Positions 1-6,390 of a DNA stretch of 8,014 bases are shown in pieces. Made by a program: the position numbers and the translations under genes. Source of the stretch: an uncultured Taibaiella sp. (lineage in GTDB: Bacteria; Bacteroidota; Bacteroidia; Chitinophagales; Chitinophagaceae); NCBI GenBank assembly GCA_937871155.1, contig CALMXV010000314.1:1-8014 (forward strand), in the 5' to 3' direction. The notes below the pieces were generated by a model. The model was not told the origin of the DNA and did no database searches. It was given only the letters and a program-made list of their open reading frames with translations. The first letter of the stretch is position 1. Each line of letters starts with the position of its first letter.

Positions 1-633
1 AGCTTGTTGAAGTACGGATTCAATATTTAATTGCTCCGGATTGGCATCATCAGCTTTACTTAGAAAGTAATGAATCATCTCAATCATTCCACCTAAGTCG
101 CTTTCGCGCATCATAGTAGTAGGATGGGCCTCTAAGAATTGAAACAACTCATCCGTATTGACAAGGTTGAAGTTCCCCGCCATGGCAATGTTGCGTGTAG
201 GATTGATATGAGGTTTTAAAAATGGGTGGCAAAACTCAACATCATTTTTCCCTTGGGTACCATAACGTAAATGCCCCATCAAACACTCTCCCATAAAAGG
301 CATATAGCCTTTCATGAGTCCAGGGTATTGACGAATTTCCGGATACATTTTTTCCATTTCAGCTACTTCACCATTTAGGTTTTGAAAGATGGAAGCTATG
401 GCACCGGCACCATTTTTTCGCTGTCTATACATAAACTGATGTCCTGGAGTGACGTTAAGTTTCACAGAAGCAATACCAGCACCATCTTGGCCTCGGTTAT
501 GCTGTTTCTCCATGAGTAAGTATAGTTTGTTGAGTCCGTAAAAAGCAGTGCCGTATTTACGGTGATAATAAGCAAGTGGCTTTAAGAGTCGGATATAAGC
601 TAATCCGCACTCATGGCGTATGGCGTCAGACAT
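1..633 (-). CDS. Amidophosphoribosyltransferase-like class II glutamine amidotransferase, N-terminal part (cut by window edge)
   Basis: An uninterrupted reading frame of 211 codons runs from an ATG at 633 to the left edge; the C-terminal part, where a phosphoribosyltransferase domain is expected, lies outside. The product starts MSDAIRHECG. Cys9 fits the N-terminal nucleophile of Ntn-type amidotransferases, so the first eight residues would be a short propeptide removed on maturation. Further family motifs are RGQDGAG (residues 47-53), GHLRYGT (120-126) and AGNFNLVN (152-159). The family hydrolyses glutamine and passes ammonia to PRPP, making phosphoribosylamine in the first step of purine synthesis. 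This sequence resembles the long Bacteroidota form (around 620 residues from memory), which has insertions absent from E. coli PurF. The Gly expected next to the oxyanion Asn is Phe155 here. It may be PurF itself or a paralogue; the missing half would decide. It follows the peptidase gene on the same strand but has its own promoter. Confidence 0.85.
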   Translation of the reverse strand, partial: MSDAIRHECGLAYIRLLKPLAYYHRKYGTAFYGLNKLYLLMEKQHNRGQDGAGIASVKLNVTPGHQFMYRQRKNGAGAIASIFQNLNGEVAEMEKMYPEIRQYPGLMKGYMPFMGECLMGHLRYGTQGKNDVEFCHPFLKPHINPTRNIAMAGNFNLVNTDELFQFLEAHPTTMMRESDLGGMIEMIHYFLSKADDANPEQLNIESVLQQA

Positions 634-640
634 GAGGGGG

Positions 641-669
641 CAAAGATACTGTGTTCATTCGATTTTCAA
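641..669 (-). promoter_or_regulatory. Bacteroidota-type promoter of the amidotransferase gene
   Basis: On the minus strand TATCTTTG (648 to 641) matches the -7 consensus TAnnTTTG. A TTG at 669-667 lies 18 nt upstream, near the usual spacing of the -33 box. The ATG begins at 633, only 7 nt past the -7 box, so transcription would start almost at the start codon. The -7 match is exact; the -33 match is only three bases. Confidence 0.6.
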
Positions 670-735
670 CCATCAGAAACTTTTGGATATTACGAAAACT
701 TATTGCCTATTCGATAGGTTATATGGCAGGCAGAC

Positions 736-757
736 ATTGAATTGAAATTGAAATTGA
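736..757. repeat. Short imperfect tandem repeat (ATTGA/AATTGA, four copies)
   Basis: Two copies of ATTGA are followed by two of AATTGA, just past the stop of the isoaspartyl peptidase gene. It is too short to have a clear function and may be chance in AT-rich DNA, but such tracts can vary in length between strains. Confidence 0.4.
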
Positions 758-771
758 TAGTAAAGAAGTTG

Positions 772-1692
772 CTAGTCTTTATATATTTTGATTGTTTCCT
801 GTCCGGTATTGTTTTTACAAGCTCTATACATGCCTTCACTATTGAAAGGCATACAGATAGTTCCCATTTTGTCTATTGCAACCAATCCACCTTCGCCACC
901 AATCTTAATTAATTTATCATGAACTACAACGGCACAAGCAGCTTCCAAAGAAAGTCCTTTATATTCCATCAGGCAAGAGATGTCATAAGCTACTATTGAG
1001 CGAATAAACAACTCACCATGTCCGGTACAAGAGATGGCACAAGTAGAGTTATTGGCATACGTACCGGCACCTATGATTGGACTATCACCAATTCGTCCGT
1101 ATTTTTTATTAGTCATACCACCGGTACTAGTAGCTGCTGCAAGATTTCCGAAACTATCTAATGCAACAGCACCTACAGTTCCAAATTTTTTTTCTGAATG
1201 GTCTAATTGTACACGGTCTTCTTTTAAGGCTTCCTGCCATTGTTGGTAACGAAGTTCTTGGTAGAAATAGTTGTCCTCTTCTGTAGCGATTCCCTTTGCC
1301 TTAGCAAAAGCTGCTGCACCATTGCCACTTAACAAAACATGTTCGCTTTCCTCCATTATTTTTTTTGCCAGTAGAATAGGGTTTTTTATGTTAGAAACAC
1401 CACACACTGCACCCGCTGATAAATCAATGCCATTCATTATCGCTGCATCAAGTTCATGCGTACCATCATGATTAAATACGGCACCTTTACCTGCATTAAA
1501 AAGTGGGAAATCTTCAAGGGTAACAGTTGTAGCTGCTACAGCATCTATGGCAGTTCCTCCTTTTTCTAGTATTTTATATCCTGCATCTAAAGCATGACGA
1601 AGTCCGTCTTCATAAGCTACTTTCATAGCAGTTGTCATAGAAGACTTTAAAATGGTGCCCGCACCTCCGTGTAACGCCAAAGCTATTTTCAT
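772..1692 (-). CDS. iaaA: Isoaspartyl peptidase / L-asparaginase (plant-type, Ntn hydrolase)
   Basis: A complete 306-residue protein starting MKIALALHGGAG, the usual N-terminus of this family. GTVGAVA (171-177) contains the autocleavage site: the chain should break before Thr172, which becomes the nucleophile of the beta subunit. Supporting residues are visible: Thr190 in STGG, Arg200 and Asp203 in GRIGDSP, and Thr223-Gly224 in CTGHGE. The enzyme family removes isoaspartyl residues from peptides released by damaged proteins and also hydrolyses L-asparagine. The length is close to E. coli IaaA (about 320 residues). There is no signal peptide, unlike many secreted Bacteroidota homologues, so it should be cytoplasmic. 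It diverges from rpmI and has a full consensus promoter that leaves only 4 nt before the ATG. No terminator was found after its stop, so some readthrough into the amidotransferase gene is possible. Confidence 0.93.
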   Translation of the reverse strand: MKIALALHGGAGTILKSSMTTAMKVAYEDGLRHALDAGYKILEKGGTAIDAVAATTVTLEDFPLFNAGKGAVFNHDGTHELDAAIMNGIDLSAGAVCGVSNIKNPILLAKKIMEESEHVLLSGNGAAAFAKAKGIATEEDNYFYQELRYQQWQEALKEDRVQLDHSEKKFGTVGAVALDSFGNLAAATSTGGMTNKKYGRIGDSPIIGAGTYANNSTCAISCTGHGELFIRSIVAYDISCLMEYKGLSLEAACAVVVHDKLIKIGGEGGLVAIDKMGTICMPFNSEGMYRACKNNTGQETIKIYKD

Positions 1693-1696
1693 TTTT

Positions 1697-1727
1697 CAAA
1701 AGTAAAGGATAGCAACTAGGACACAAA
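1697..1727 (-). promoter_or_regulatory. Full-consensus TTTG-N19-TAnnTTTG promoter of the isoaspartyl peptidase gene
   Basis: On the minus strand TTTG (1727 to 1724) is followed, after exactly 19 nt, by TACTTTTG (1704 to 1697). This matches the Bacteroidota primary sigma factor consensus in both boxes and in spacing. The ATG starts at 1692, four nt after the -7 box, which predicts a leaderless mRNA. Confidence 0.8.
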
Positions 1728-1951
1728 TGTTGTTTAGGATTTTGAAGGCTAATTTTTAAGTAGAAATTGAAAAAGAACTACATTGTGTCAGTTACTTAAG
1801 TAGATGAATGAATTATCTTATCTCAATGAAATTTTAAAGTTATTGGCTTAAATATGCTTGTAAAATGAAAATAATTTTACTGATTATCAAATGATTGCAA
1901 TTAGTATGAGATATTTTTCAATTTTCTTTTCCAATTTCTGAAATATTGCTT

Positions 1952-1959
1952 TACCTTTG
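1952..1959 (+). promoter_or_regulatory. -7 box of the rpmI-rplT transcript
   Basis: TACCTTTG fits TAnnTTTG exactly and ends 20 nt before the rpmI ATG. No TTTG is found at the -33 distance (TTTTCC occupies it), so the -33 element is weak. The leader would be only about 15 nt, too short for a structured L20-binding leader of the kind known upstream of infC-rpmI-rplT in Firmicutes. Confidence 0.6.
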
Positions 1960-1979
1960 CCATCCCAAATTTTGAGATA

Positions 1980-2177
1980 ATGCCAAAGTTGAAGACGCAT
2001 TCCCGTGCTAAAAAAACATTTAAAGTAACTGGTACCGGAAAAATCCGCAGATATAAAGCTTTTAAAAGCCACTTATTAACTAAAAAATCTACTAAGCGCA
2101 AGCGCCATTTGCGTCAGAGTGCCTATGTGCATCCTGCGAATGAAGCATTGGTTAAACGCATGCTTTGCCTTCGTTAA
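1980..2177 (+). CDS. rpmI: 50S ribosomal protein L35
   Basis: The 65-residue product has the typical L35 pattern: [20 protein letters not shown] at the N-terminus, then the basic stretch [16 protein letters not shown] and a C-terminal VKRML. The length matches the family. L35 is a small, very basic protein of the large ribosomal subunit. The gene lies 41 nt before rplT, and both end at the terminator at 2582-2626, so they form a two-gene operon. In many bacteria infC (translation initiation factor IF3) directly precedes rpmI. Here the upstream neighbour is the divergent isoaspartyl peptidase gene, and the 287-bp gap holds no coding sequence that I can see. Confidence 0.97.
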   Translation: MPKLKTHSRAKKTFKVTGTGKIRRYKAFKSHLLTKKSTKRKRHLRQSAYVHPANEALVKRMLCLR

Positions 2178-2218
2178 TTTTTATACCCAATTTTTTGATT
2201 TTATAATTAAATAAAGAT

Positions 2219-2563
2219 ATGCCACGTTCAGTAAATGCGGTTGCATCGCATAGAAGAAGAAAGAAAATATTGAAGCAAGCCAAAGGCTTTTACGGCAAAC
2301 GTAAAAATGTATATACCGTAGCCAAAAACGTTTTGGAGAAAGGCTTAGGTTACAAGTTCGTAGGACGTAAGTTGAAAAAACGTGACTACCGCAGTTTGTG
2401 GATAGCACGTATCAATGCAGCTTGTCGTGAAGAAGGAATCAGCTATTCTCAGTTTATGGGGAAATTAGCTGCTAAAAACATCGACCTTAACCGTAAGGTA
2501 TTAGCAGACCTTGCTATGAATGAGCCTGCTTCTTTCAAAGCATTGGTTGCTGAAGTAAAATAA
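2219..2563 (+). CDS. rplT: 50S ribosomal protein L20
   Basis: The 114-residue product begins [20 protein letters not shown] and has the conserved L20 features: [10 protein letters not shown] (27-36), the basic middle with [13 protein letters not shown] (56-68) and a globular C-terminal half ending [10 protein letters not shown]20 binds 23S rRNA and is needed early in large-subunit assembly; in other bacteria it also represses its own operon. The ATG follows an A-rich stretch (AATTAAATAAAGAT) rather than a Shine-Dalgarno sequence, as is usual for Bacteroidota. It is co-transcribed with rpmI, and the operon ends in a strong hairpin 18 nt after the stop. Confidence 0.97.
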   Translation: MPRSVNAVASHRRRKKILKQAKGFYGKRKNVYTVAKNVLEKGLGYKFVGRKLKKRDYRSLWIARINAACREEGISYSQFMGKLAAKNIDLNRKVLADLAMNEPASFKALVAEVK

Positions 2564-2581
2564 ACTTCAAGCTTATAATAT

Positions 2582-2626
2582 TAATAGCCGCTATTTGAAA
2601 AGATAGCGGCTATTATTGTTTGTTTT
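2582..2626 (+). terminator. Intrinsic terminator of rpmI-rplT
   Basis: A perfect 13-bp stem (2582-2594 pairs with 2603-2615, core AGCCGCTAT/ATAGCGGCT) with an 8-nt loop is followed by the T-rich tail TTGTTTGTTTT. It begins 18 nt past the rplT stop. The arms are symmetrical, but the T-rich tail lies only on the plus-strand side. Confidence 0.9.
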
Positions 2627-3023
2627 AGAAATATCTTAATTGTAGTTAGTTCAAAACTTATTTGAGCTCGTTTTTAAGTTTTGGTAAGAGTAGTTTTATA
2701 GCATGTTGTTCTGTAATAAATCTATTCTATCTCATCGATAAAAAGACAATAGTTTTTTGATGTAGTAGTTTTGTTGGTTGTTTTAAATTTAGTTTGAACA
2801 TAAGATTCATAAATCTGAATAGTACATCTTATAGTAAAACAATTATTCTAACATCAACAATCGCTGCAACATAATATAAAAGTGAAAAGTTATTACTTAA
2901 AATTTATGGTTCTTGTTTAATTTTTTTAATCTAATCAAAGTAATAAGACAATTACAATTATGCTTTGATACAAAAGTTTAAGCATAGTCTGAAATCCTTG
3001 TCAGTAAAGCATTTCTAGGGCAT

Positions 3024-3060
3024 AAAAAAAGTTCGGTCAGTGTTGTGATGCTGCCGAACT
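3024..3060 (-). terminator. Intrinsic terminator facing left, for the vWA/TPR transcript
   Basis: AGTTCGG (3030-3036) pairs with CCGAACT (3054-3060). CAG (3038-3040) pairs with CTG (3051-3053), leaving T3037 as a bulge and a 10-nt loop. The run of A at 3024-3030 becomes a run of U directly after the hairpin when read on the minus strand. There is no U-run on the other side, so it acts leftward. It lies about 250 nt past the stop of the vWA/TPR gene, the only minus-strand gene just upstream. Confidence 0.8.
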
Positions 3061-3311
3061 CTTATAAGGATGGGTTAGTAAATACAATCCTGACACAATA
3101 TTAAAAAACATTTCGCCTAGAAGAAAAATTATTTAGAAATATTTTTCTACTTGTTGATAAGATGTGAATTACTAGGTTATAAAATGAAGATGTTTTGATG
3201 TGTATCTATTCATATTTTACTTGTATAAAGATGGTGGTGAGAAGATAAAATTGTTGAAGTATAGAGATTGAAAATTGTATTAATTAAGGTACGACGATGC
3301 CTCTATATTTC

Positions 3312-5024
3312 TTACCAATCTTTATCAACCTTTACTTTCATTGCTTTACCTTTTTCTTTCTTATCATGTAGTTTTTTCTCTTCTTGTGCTAATGCGTTGA
3401 GTAGTTGTTCCGCTTGTTTTTCATTAAGCTTGCTAAGCTGTTGCTGCGGTTTTTGCTCGTTGTTTTGTTCTTTTTGTTGGTCAGGTTTATTGTTCTGTTG
3501 ATTTGTATTATCCTGTTGTTTTTTGTTGTCTTGTTCTTTATTTTGATTTTGCTGTTGTTCTTTTTTGTCCTTATTCTTATTTTCTTGTTGTTTCATTTTA
3601 GAGAGTGCATAGCTTAGGTTGTACTTAGCTTCTTCATCTTGAGGATTTCTTCTTAATGATTGCTTATATGCTTCCGCTGCCTCTTGCCATTTTTGCTCGC
3701 TCATGTAAGTATTGCCTATATTGTAATTAGACGCAGCATTCAGTCCGGCATCATTTGATTTTTTGGCAAGCCCATCAAATATTTTTCTTGAGGCATCATA
3801 GTTTTTGTCTTGGTATAATGCATTGCCTAAATTGAATATTCCTGGGGTGTAATTGGGGCTTTTCTTTATAGCATTTTGGTATTCTTTGGTGGCCTCTTTA
3901 TACTTTTTGTCTCCATATAGTTTATTGCCTTCTATCACTTGTTTTTGCTGAGCTTTGACAATTGTAGAAGCAAGCCCAGTAACAAAGAGTAGTAAAATGG
4001 TTTTAGTAGTAGGAGTAATGATTTGATTCGAAGACTTTTTTCTAGCAGCTGGTATTAACCATTCCACTACCAAAAAAATTAGAGCGATTCCTAAAAAATA
4101 TTGAAAATAGCTAGTGTAATTATTATAGCTTATTGTTCCCAAGTTCTTTTGTCCCATTCCATCTATAGATGCAATAATATTATTTGCTACAGCATCACTA
4201 TTTCTTAATAATTGATAGGTGCCATCTCCTGCAGCAGCTATTGACTTTAGTTCATTTTCATTCAACTTGCTGATTATGGGCTTGCCTTCATCATCTAATT
4301 TGATTGCTTTTGTTTCTGGGTCAAAAATAGTAGTGCCTTCTGGAGAACCTACGCCGATGGTATGGATAACCACTCCTGCTTCACGTGCATCTTTTACTTT
4401 AGCGATTGCATTTTCATCATGATCTTCTCCATCAGAAATTATGACTAAGGTTTTATATTTCTTCTCCTTCTGAGAGAAGGACTGTGTAGCCATATCAATT
4501 GCTTCACTTATAACTGTTCCTTGAGTTGGTACTAGGTCTGTGTTGACATGTTGTAGCAGCATATTCATCGCTCCATAATCTATTGTTAGAGGTACTTGTA
4601 GATATGCTTTGCCTGCAAATACCACTAAACCTATGCGATCGTTATGCAATTTGTCGAGCAGTGTACTTATCAGTTGTTTGGCACGTACTAAGCGGTTGGG
4701 TTGAATGTCAGTAGCCAGCATACTTTTACTTACATCCAAAGCAATCATTACATCAGAGCCTTTACGTTCTGTTTTTTCAACACCACTACCTTTTTGCAAA
4801 TTAGCCCAGCCAATAACTAATGTAACAAAAGATATTGTTACAAAAATGAATCGTAAAGTCAATCTGCCAGGTATCCAGCCTATAACTTGTTGCTGCACCA
4901 GCAGATGATCTCCCATGCTTTGCAACTTTCTTTTACGCCAATATAATAACAAGCCATACAACAAGCCAAATAACAATAAACCGAAAAGGAAATATAAATG
5001 TTGAGAATGTTGAAACCTATACAT
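3312..5024 (-). CDS. batB: BatB-BatC fusion: membrane-anchored vWA domain protein with C-terminal TPR repeats
   Basis: A single 570-residue frame combines two proteins that are often separate. Residues 1-330 are BatB-like: two membrane segments (about 10-28 and 55-73), a vWA domain (about 91-287) with a complete MIDAS site (DVSKS 97-101, Thr170, Asp198 in SDGE), and a third membrane segment (306-326). Residues 342-360 form a hydrophobic stretch ending VKAQQ that looks like the signal peptide of a former BatC. About three TPR units follow (363-475), then a Gln/Asn/Lys-rich linker (478-530) and the tail VDKDW, typical of BatC. Bat proteins are envelope proteins linked to aerotolerance or stress in Bacteroides; their biochemical role is not settled. 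vWA MIDAS sites bind a metal ion and partner proteins; TPRs bind proteins. The order of segments would place the vWA in the cytoplasm or periplasm depending on how segments 3 and 4 insert. No batA, batD, batE or MoxR ATPase gene lies beside it. A -7 box is 30 nt upstream. Confidence 0.88.
   Translation of the reverse strand: MYRFQHSQHLYFLFGLLLFGLLYGLLLYWRKRKLQSMGDHLLVQQQVIGWIPGRLTLRFIFVTISFVTLVIGWANLQKGSGVEKTERKGSDVMIALDVSKSMLATDIQPNRLVRAKQLISTLLDKLHNDRIGLVVFAGKAYLQVPLTIDYGAMNMLLQHVNTDLVPTQGTVISEAIDMATQSFSQKEKKYKTLVIISDGEDHDENAIAKVKDAREAGVVIHTIGVGSPEGTTIFDPETKAIKLDDEGKPIISKLNENELKSIAAAGDGTYQLLRNSDAVANNIIASIDGMGQKNLGTISYNNYTSYFQYFLGIALIFLVVEWLIPAARKKSSNQIITPTTKTILLLFVTGLASTIVKAQQKQVIEGNKLYGDKKYKEATKEYQNAIKKSPNYTPGIFNLGNALYQDKNYDASRKIFDGLAKKSNDAGLNAASNYNIGNTYMSEQKWQEAAEAYKQSLRRNPQDEEAKYNLSYALSKMKQQENKNKDKKEQQQNQNKEQDNKKQQDNTNQQNNKPDQQKEQNNEQKPQQQLSKLNEKQAEQLLNALAQEEKKLHDKKEKGKAMKVKVDKDW
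3435..3593 (-). repeat. Low-complexity Gln/Asn/Lys-coding tract
   Basis: This segment encodes residues 478-530 of the vWA/TPR protein, made almost only of Q, N, K, E and D. On the plus strand it reads as T/G-rich DNA full of TTGTT and TTTTTG. It is probably a flexible, disordered linker between the TPRs and the short C-terminal module. Such tracts often differ in length between strains. Confidence 0.7.
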
Positions 5025-5054
5025 AGTCGCTGAATAATCTTAAAAAATCAAGAA

Positions 5055-5062
5055 CAAATGTA
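5055..5062 (-). promoter_or_regulatory. -7 box of the vWA/TPR gene
   Basis: On the minus strand TACATTTG (5062 to 5055) matches TAnnTTTG exactly and leaves a 30-nt leader before the ATG at 5024. No TTG is present at the -33 distance (about 5080-5085), which directly adjoins the palindrome at 5086-5108. This fits a promoter that depends on an upstream-bound regulator, but that is inference. Confidence 0.5.
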
Positions 5063-5085
5063 ATTTCTATAGACGCAGACACTAG

Positions 5086-5108
5086 TTATAAAAATGGCAT
5101 TTTTATAA
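5086..5108. promoter_or_regulatory. Perfect 23-nt palindrome, candidate operator between divergent genes
   Basis: TTATAAAAATG (5086-5096) and CATTTTTATAA (5098-5108) are exact reverse complements around a single G. With a one-base centre it suits a DNA-binding dimer better than an RNA hairpin, though TTTTT follows on the plus side (5109-5113). It lies just upstream of where the -33 element of the vWA/TPR promoter should be and about 88 nt upstream of the glycosyltransferase -7 box. The regulator is unknown. Confidence 0.55.
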
Positions 5109-5195
5109 TTTTTAACAAGCATCTATGTTATGCATTTCATTTATTTTCTGAGGAGATATATACATCATACAGCTAGTATATTTTCAAACTCTTGC

Positions 5196-5203
5196 TATTT
5201 TTG
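5196..5203 (+). promoter_or_regulatory. -7 box of the glycosyltransferase gene
   Basis: TATTTTTG matches TAnnTTTG and ends 19 nt before the TTG start at 5223. No TTTG is seen at the -33 distance. Its place right before the gene and the lack of any other candidate in the gap support it. Confidence 0.5.
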
Positions 5204-5222
5204 ATAGAACAATTGCATTGAT

Positions 5223-6341
5223 TTGACAAAGCCAAGAAGAATAGGTATAGTATGCACGGCACCTGGCAATGGTGGGCTTGAACTGTTTACATTACAACTG
5301 GCAAAGTCCTTGAGAGCTTTAGGTTGGGAAGTTCATTTGCTGCTCAATCAACAAAGCAATATATATGCTTTAGCAAAAGAATCGTTACCGGCAACAGCTA
5401 TACAAGAATTCAAAAGAGCCAAGAACTCCGCTGTCATTGTTCGCCAATGGAATCGTCATTTAAAATTAGATCTGCTTTTTACCAGTTATAATAAAGACAT
5501 AAAGCCCTTATCCATTTACAAAAGATGGTATCATAGAAGTTGTAAACTAGTGTATCAACAACATATGAAAGTAGGGGTGAAGAAGCGAGATATCATTCAT
5601 CGATTACGTTATCAAATGCTGGATTTGTGGATGGCCCCTTTAGTTTATTTGCGTGAAGAAACTATTGAAAAAACAACTGTGTTAGCTTCAAAAATTAGGT
5701 TAGTTCCTGTGGGTTTGGAACTAGAAAAATTTTCCAAGGAGAAACTATCACGACAAGAAGCAAGAGCCGTTTTGCAGCTTCCCGAAACAGCTATAATCAT
5801 TGGTTGTTTAGGTCGTATTGACCCAAAGAAAGGGCAAGATTTTTTAATTCAAGCCCTAGCAACACTAAAAGAAGATACACGTTTAGTGGTTTTAATAATG
5901 GGCAATATAACAGCTCATGAGGGTGATAACTGGATTGAAAAATTAATGCAATTAGTAAATGAATTAGGTTTAAATAATCGTGTATATTTTAAGCCTTATC
6001 AGAAAGATGTGATGCCATTTTATCAAGCAATAGATGTATTTGCAATGCCTTCTCATGGTGAGACCTATGGGCTGGTGACTTTAGAAGCCATGTATTGTGA
6101 AAAGCCTGTAATCGGGGTAAATACGGATGGAACACGTGCGTTACTAGAAGAAGGTACTTACGGTTGGTTGCATGAGCTAGGAGATGTATCTGGATTTGCT
6201 ACACAACTGTATGATATTATTAATAATCAAGTGAGCACCCAACATAAGATTGCTGCAGCTAAAATGAATGTAATAGCCCAATATGATTTCAACGATACGA
6301 TACAGCTAATGGATACTTATCTACAAGAGCTTTTAAAATAA
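5223..6341 (+). CDS. Glycosyltransferase, GT4/GT-B type
   Basis: The 372-residue product has the two Rossmann-like halves of a GT-B enzyme. The N-terminal half (acceptor side) starts RIGIVCTAPGNGGLELFTLQ, with the Gly-Gly loop common in GT4. The C-terminal half has GRIDPKKGQDFLIQAL (197-212) and GETYGLVTLEAM (279-290), which holds the EX7E pair Glu280/Glu288 used with the nucleotide-sugar donor. GT4 enzymes retain the sugar's anomeric form; donor and acceptor cannot be told from sequence. No signal peptide is seen, so it should act on the cytoplasmic side of the membrane, perhaps on lipopolysaccharide or another glycan. The start is TTG: a stop at 5205-5207 closes the frame upstream, no ATG occurs between, and the first internal Met is residue 115, too far in. 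It is not inside a visible glycan gene cluster. The rhodanese gene follows after 49 nt. Confidence 0.9.
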   Translation: MTKPRRIGIVCTAPGNGGLELFTLQLAKSLRALGWEVHLLLNQQSNIYALAKESLPATAIQEFKRAKNSAVIVRQWNRHLKLDLLFTSYNKDIKPLSIYKRWYHRSCKLVYQQHMKVGVKKRDIIHRLRYQMLDLWMAPLVYLREETIEKTTVLASKIRLVPVGLELEKFSKEKLSRQEARAVLQLPETAIIIGCLGRIDPKKGQDFLIQALATLKEDTRLVVLIMGNITAHEGDNWIEKLMQLVNELGLNNRVYFKPYQKDVMPFYQAIDVFAMPSHGETYGLVTLEAMYCEKPVIGVNTDGTRALLEEGTYGWLHELGDVSGFATQLYDIINNQVSTQHKIAAAKMNVIAQYDFNDTIQLMDTYLQELLK

Positions 6342-6390
6342 AACCGAATCTCAGTAACATTTTTTGAAAAGAGTATTTATCAGTTAAGAC

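Larger units (their letters stand above)
2564..3311. other. 748-bp region without recognisable genes
   Basis: This very AT-rich stretch lies between the convergent ends of rplT and the vWA/TPR gene. Short ATG-started frames checked by eye end within a few codons, for example ATG-GGT-TAG at 3070. It holds the rplT terminator (2582-2626), a minus-strand terminator (3024-3060), and a weak inverted repeat with 7-bp arms TATGCTT (2959-2965) and AAGCATA (2980-2986). One isolated TAGTTTTG at 2766-2773 has no -33 partner. I see no tRNA-like or known RNA structure. Bases 3061-3311 are probably the 3' untranslated part of the vWA/TPR transcript. Confidence 0.6.

Noticed and set aside
704..732. Small hairpin CCTAT-TCG-ATAGG after the peptidase gene, with an alternative TGCCT/AGGCA pairing
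   Set aside because: Five-bp stem without a following U-run on the minus strand, so it is not convincing as a terminator.
1887..2408. Minus-strand frames opposite rpmI and rplT
   Set aside because: They mirror two certain ribosomal protein genes and show no family features of their own.
2766..2773. TAGTTTTG, a match to the -7 box
   Set aside because: No -33 partner and no gene or stable RNA follows. Several such 8-mers are expected by chance in a window this AT-rich.
2959..2986. Inverted repeat TATGCTT / AAGCATA in the gene-free region
   Set aside because: Arms of only 7 bp with a 14-nt loop and no U-run; not strong enough for a terminator or an operator claim.
3268..3617. Plus-strand frames rich in Phe, Leu, Ser and Cys opposite the vWA/TPR gene, resembling membrane proteins
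   Set aside because: They are the complement of the Gln/Asn/Lys-rich coding tract; the hydrophobic look is a by-product of that composition.
5149..5156. TGAGGAGA, a Shine-Dalgarno-like sequence
   Set aside because: No start codon follows at a usable distance, and Bacteroidota seldom use strong Shine-Dalgarno sequences.
5130..5204. 24-codon frame (MHFIYFL...) in the gap before the glycosyltransferase gene
   Set aside because: It has no ribosome-binding site or family resemblance, and its end overlaps the -7 box; chance in AT-rich DNA is more likely.
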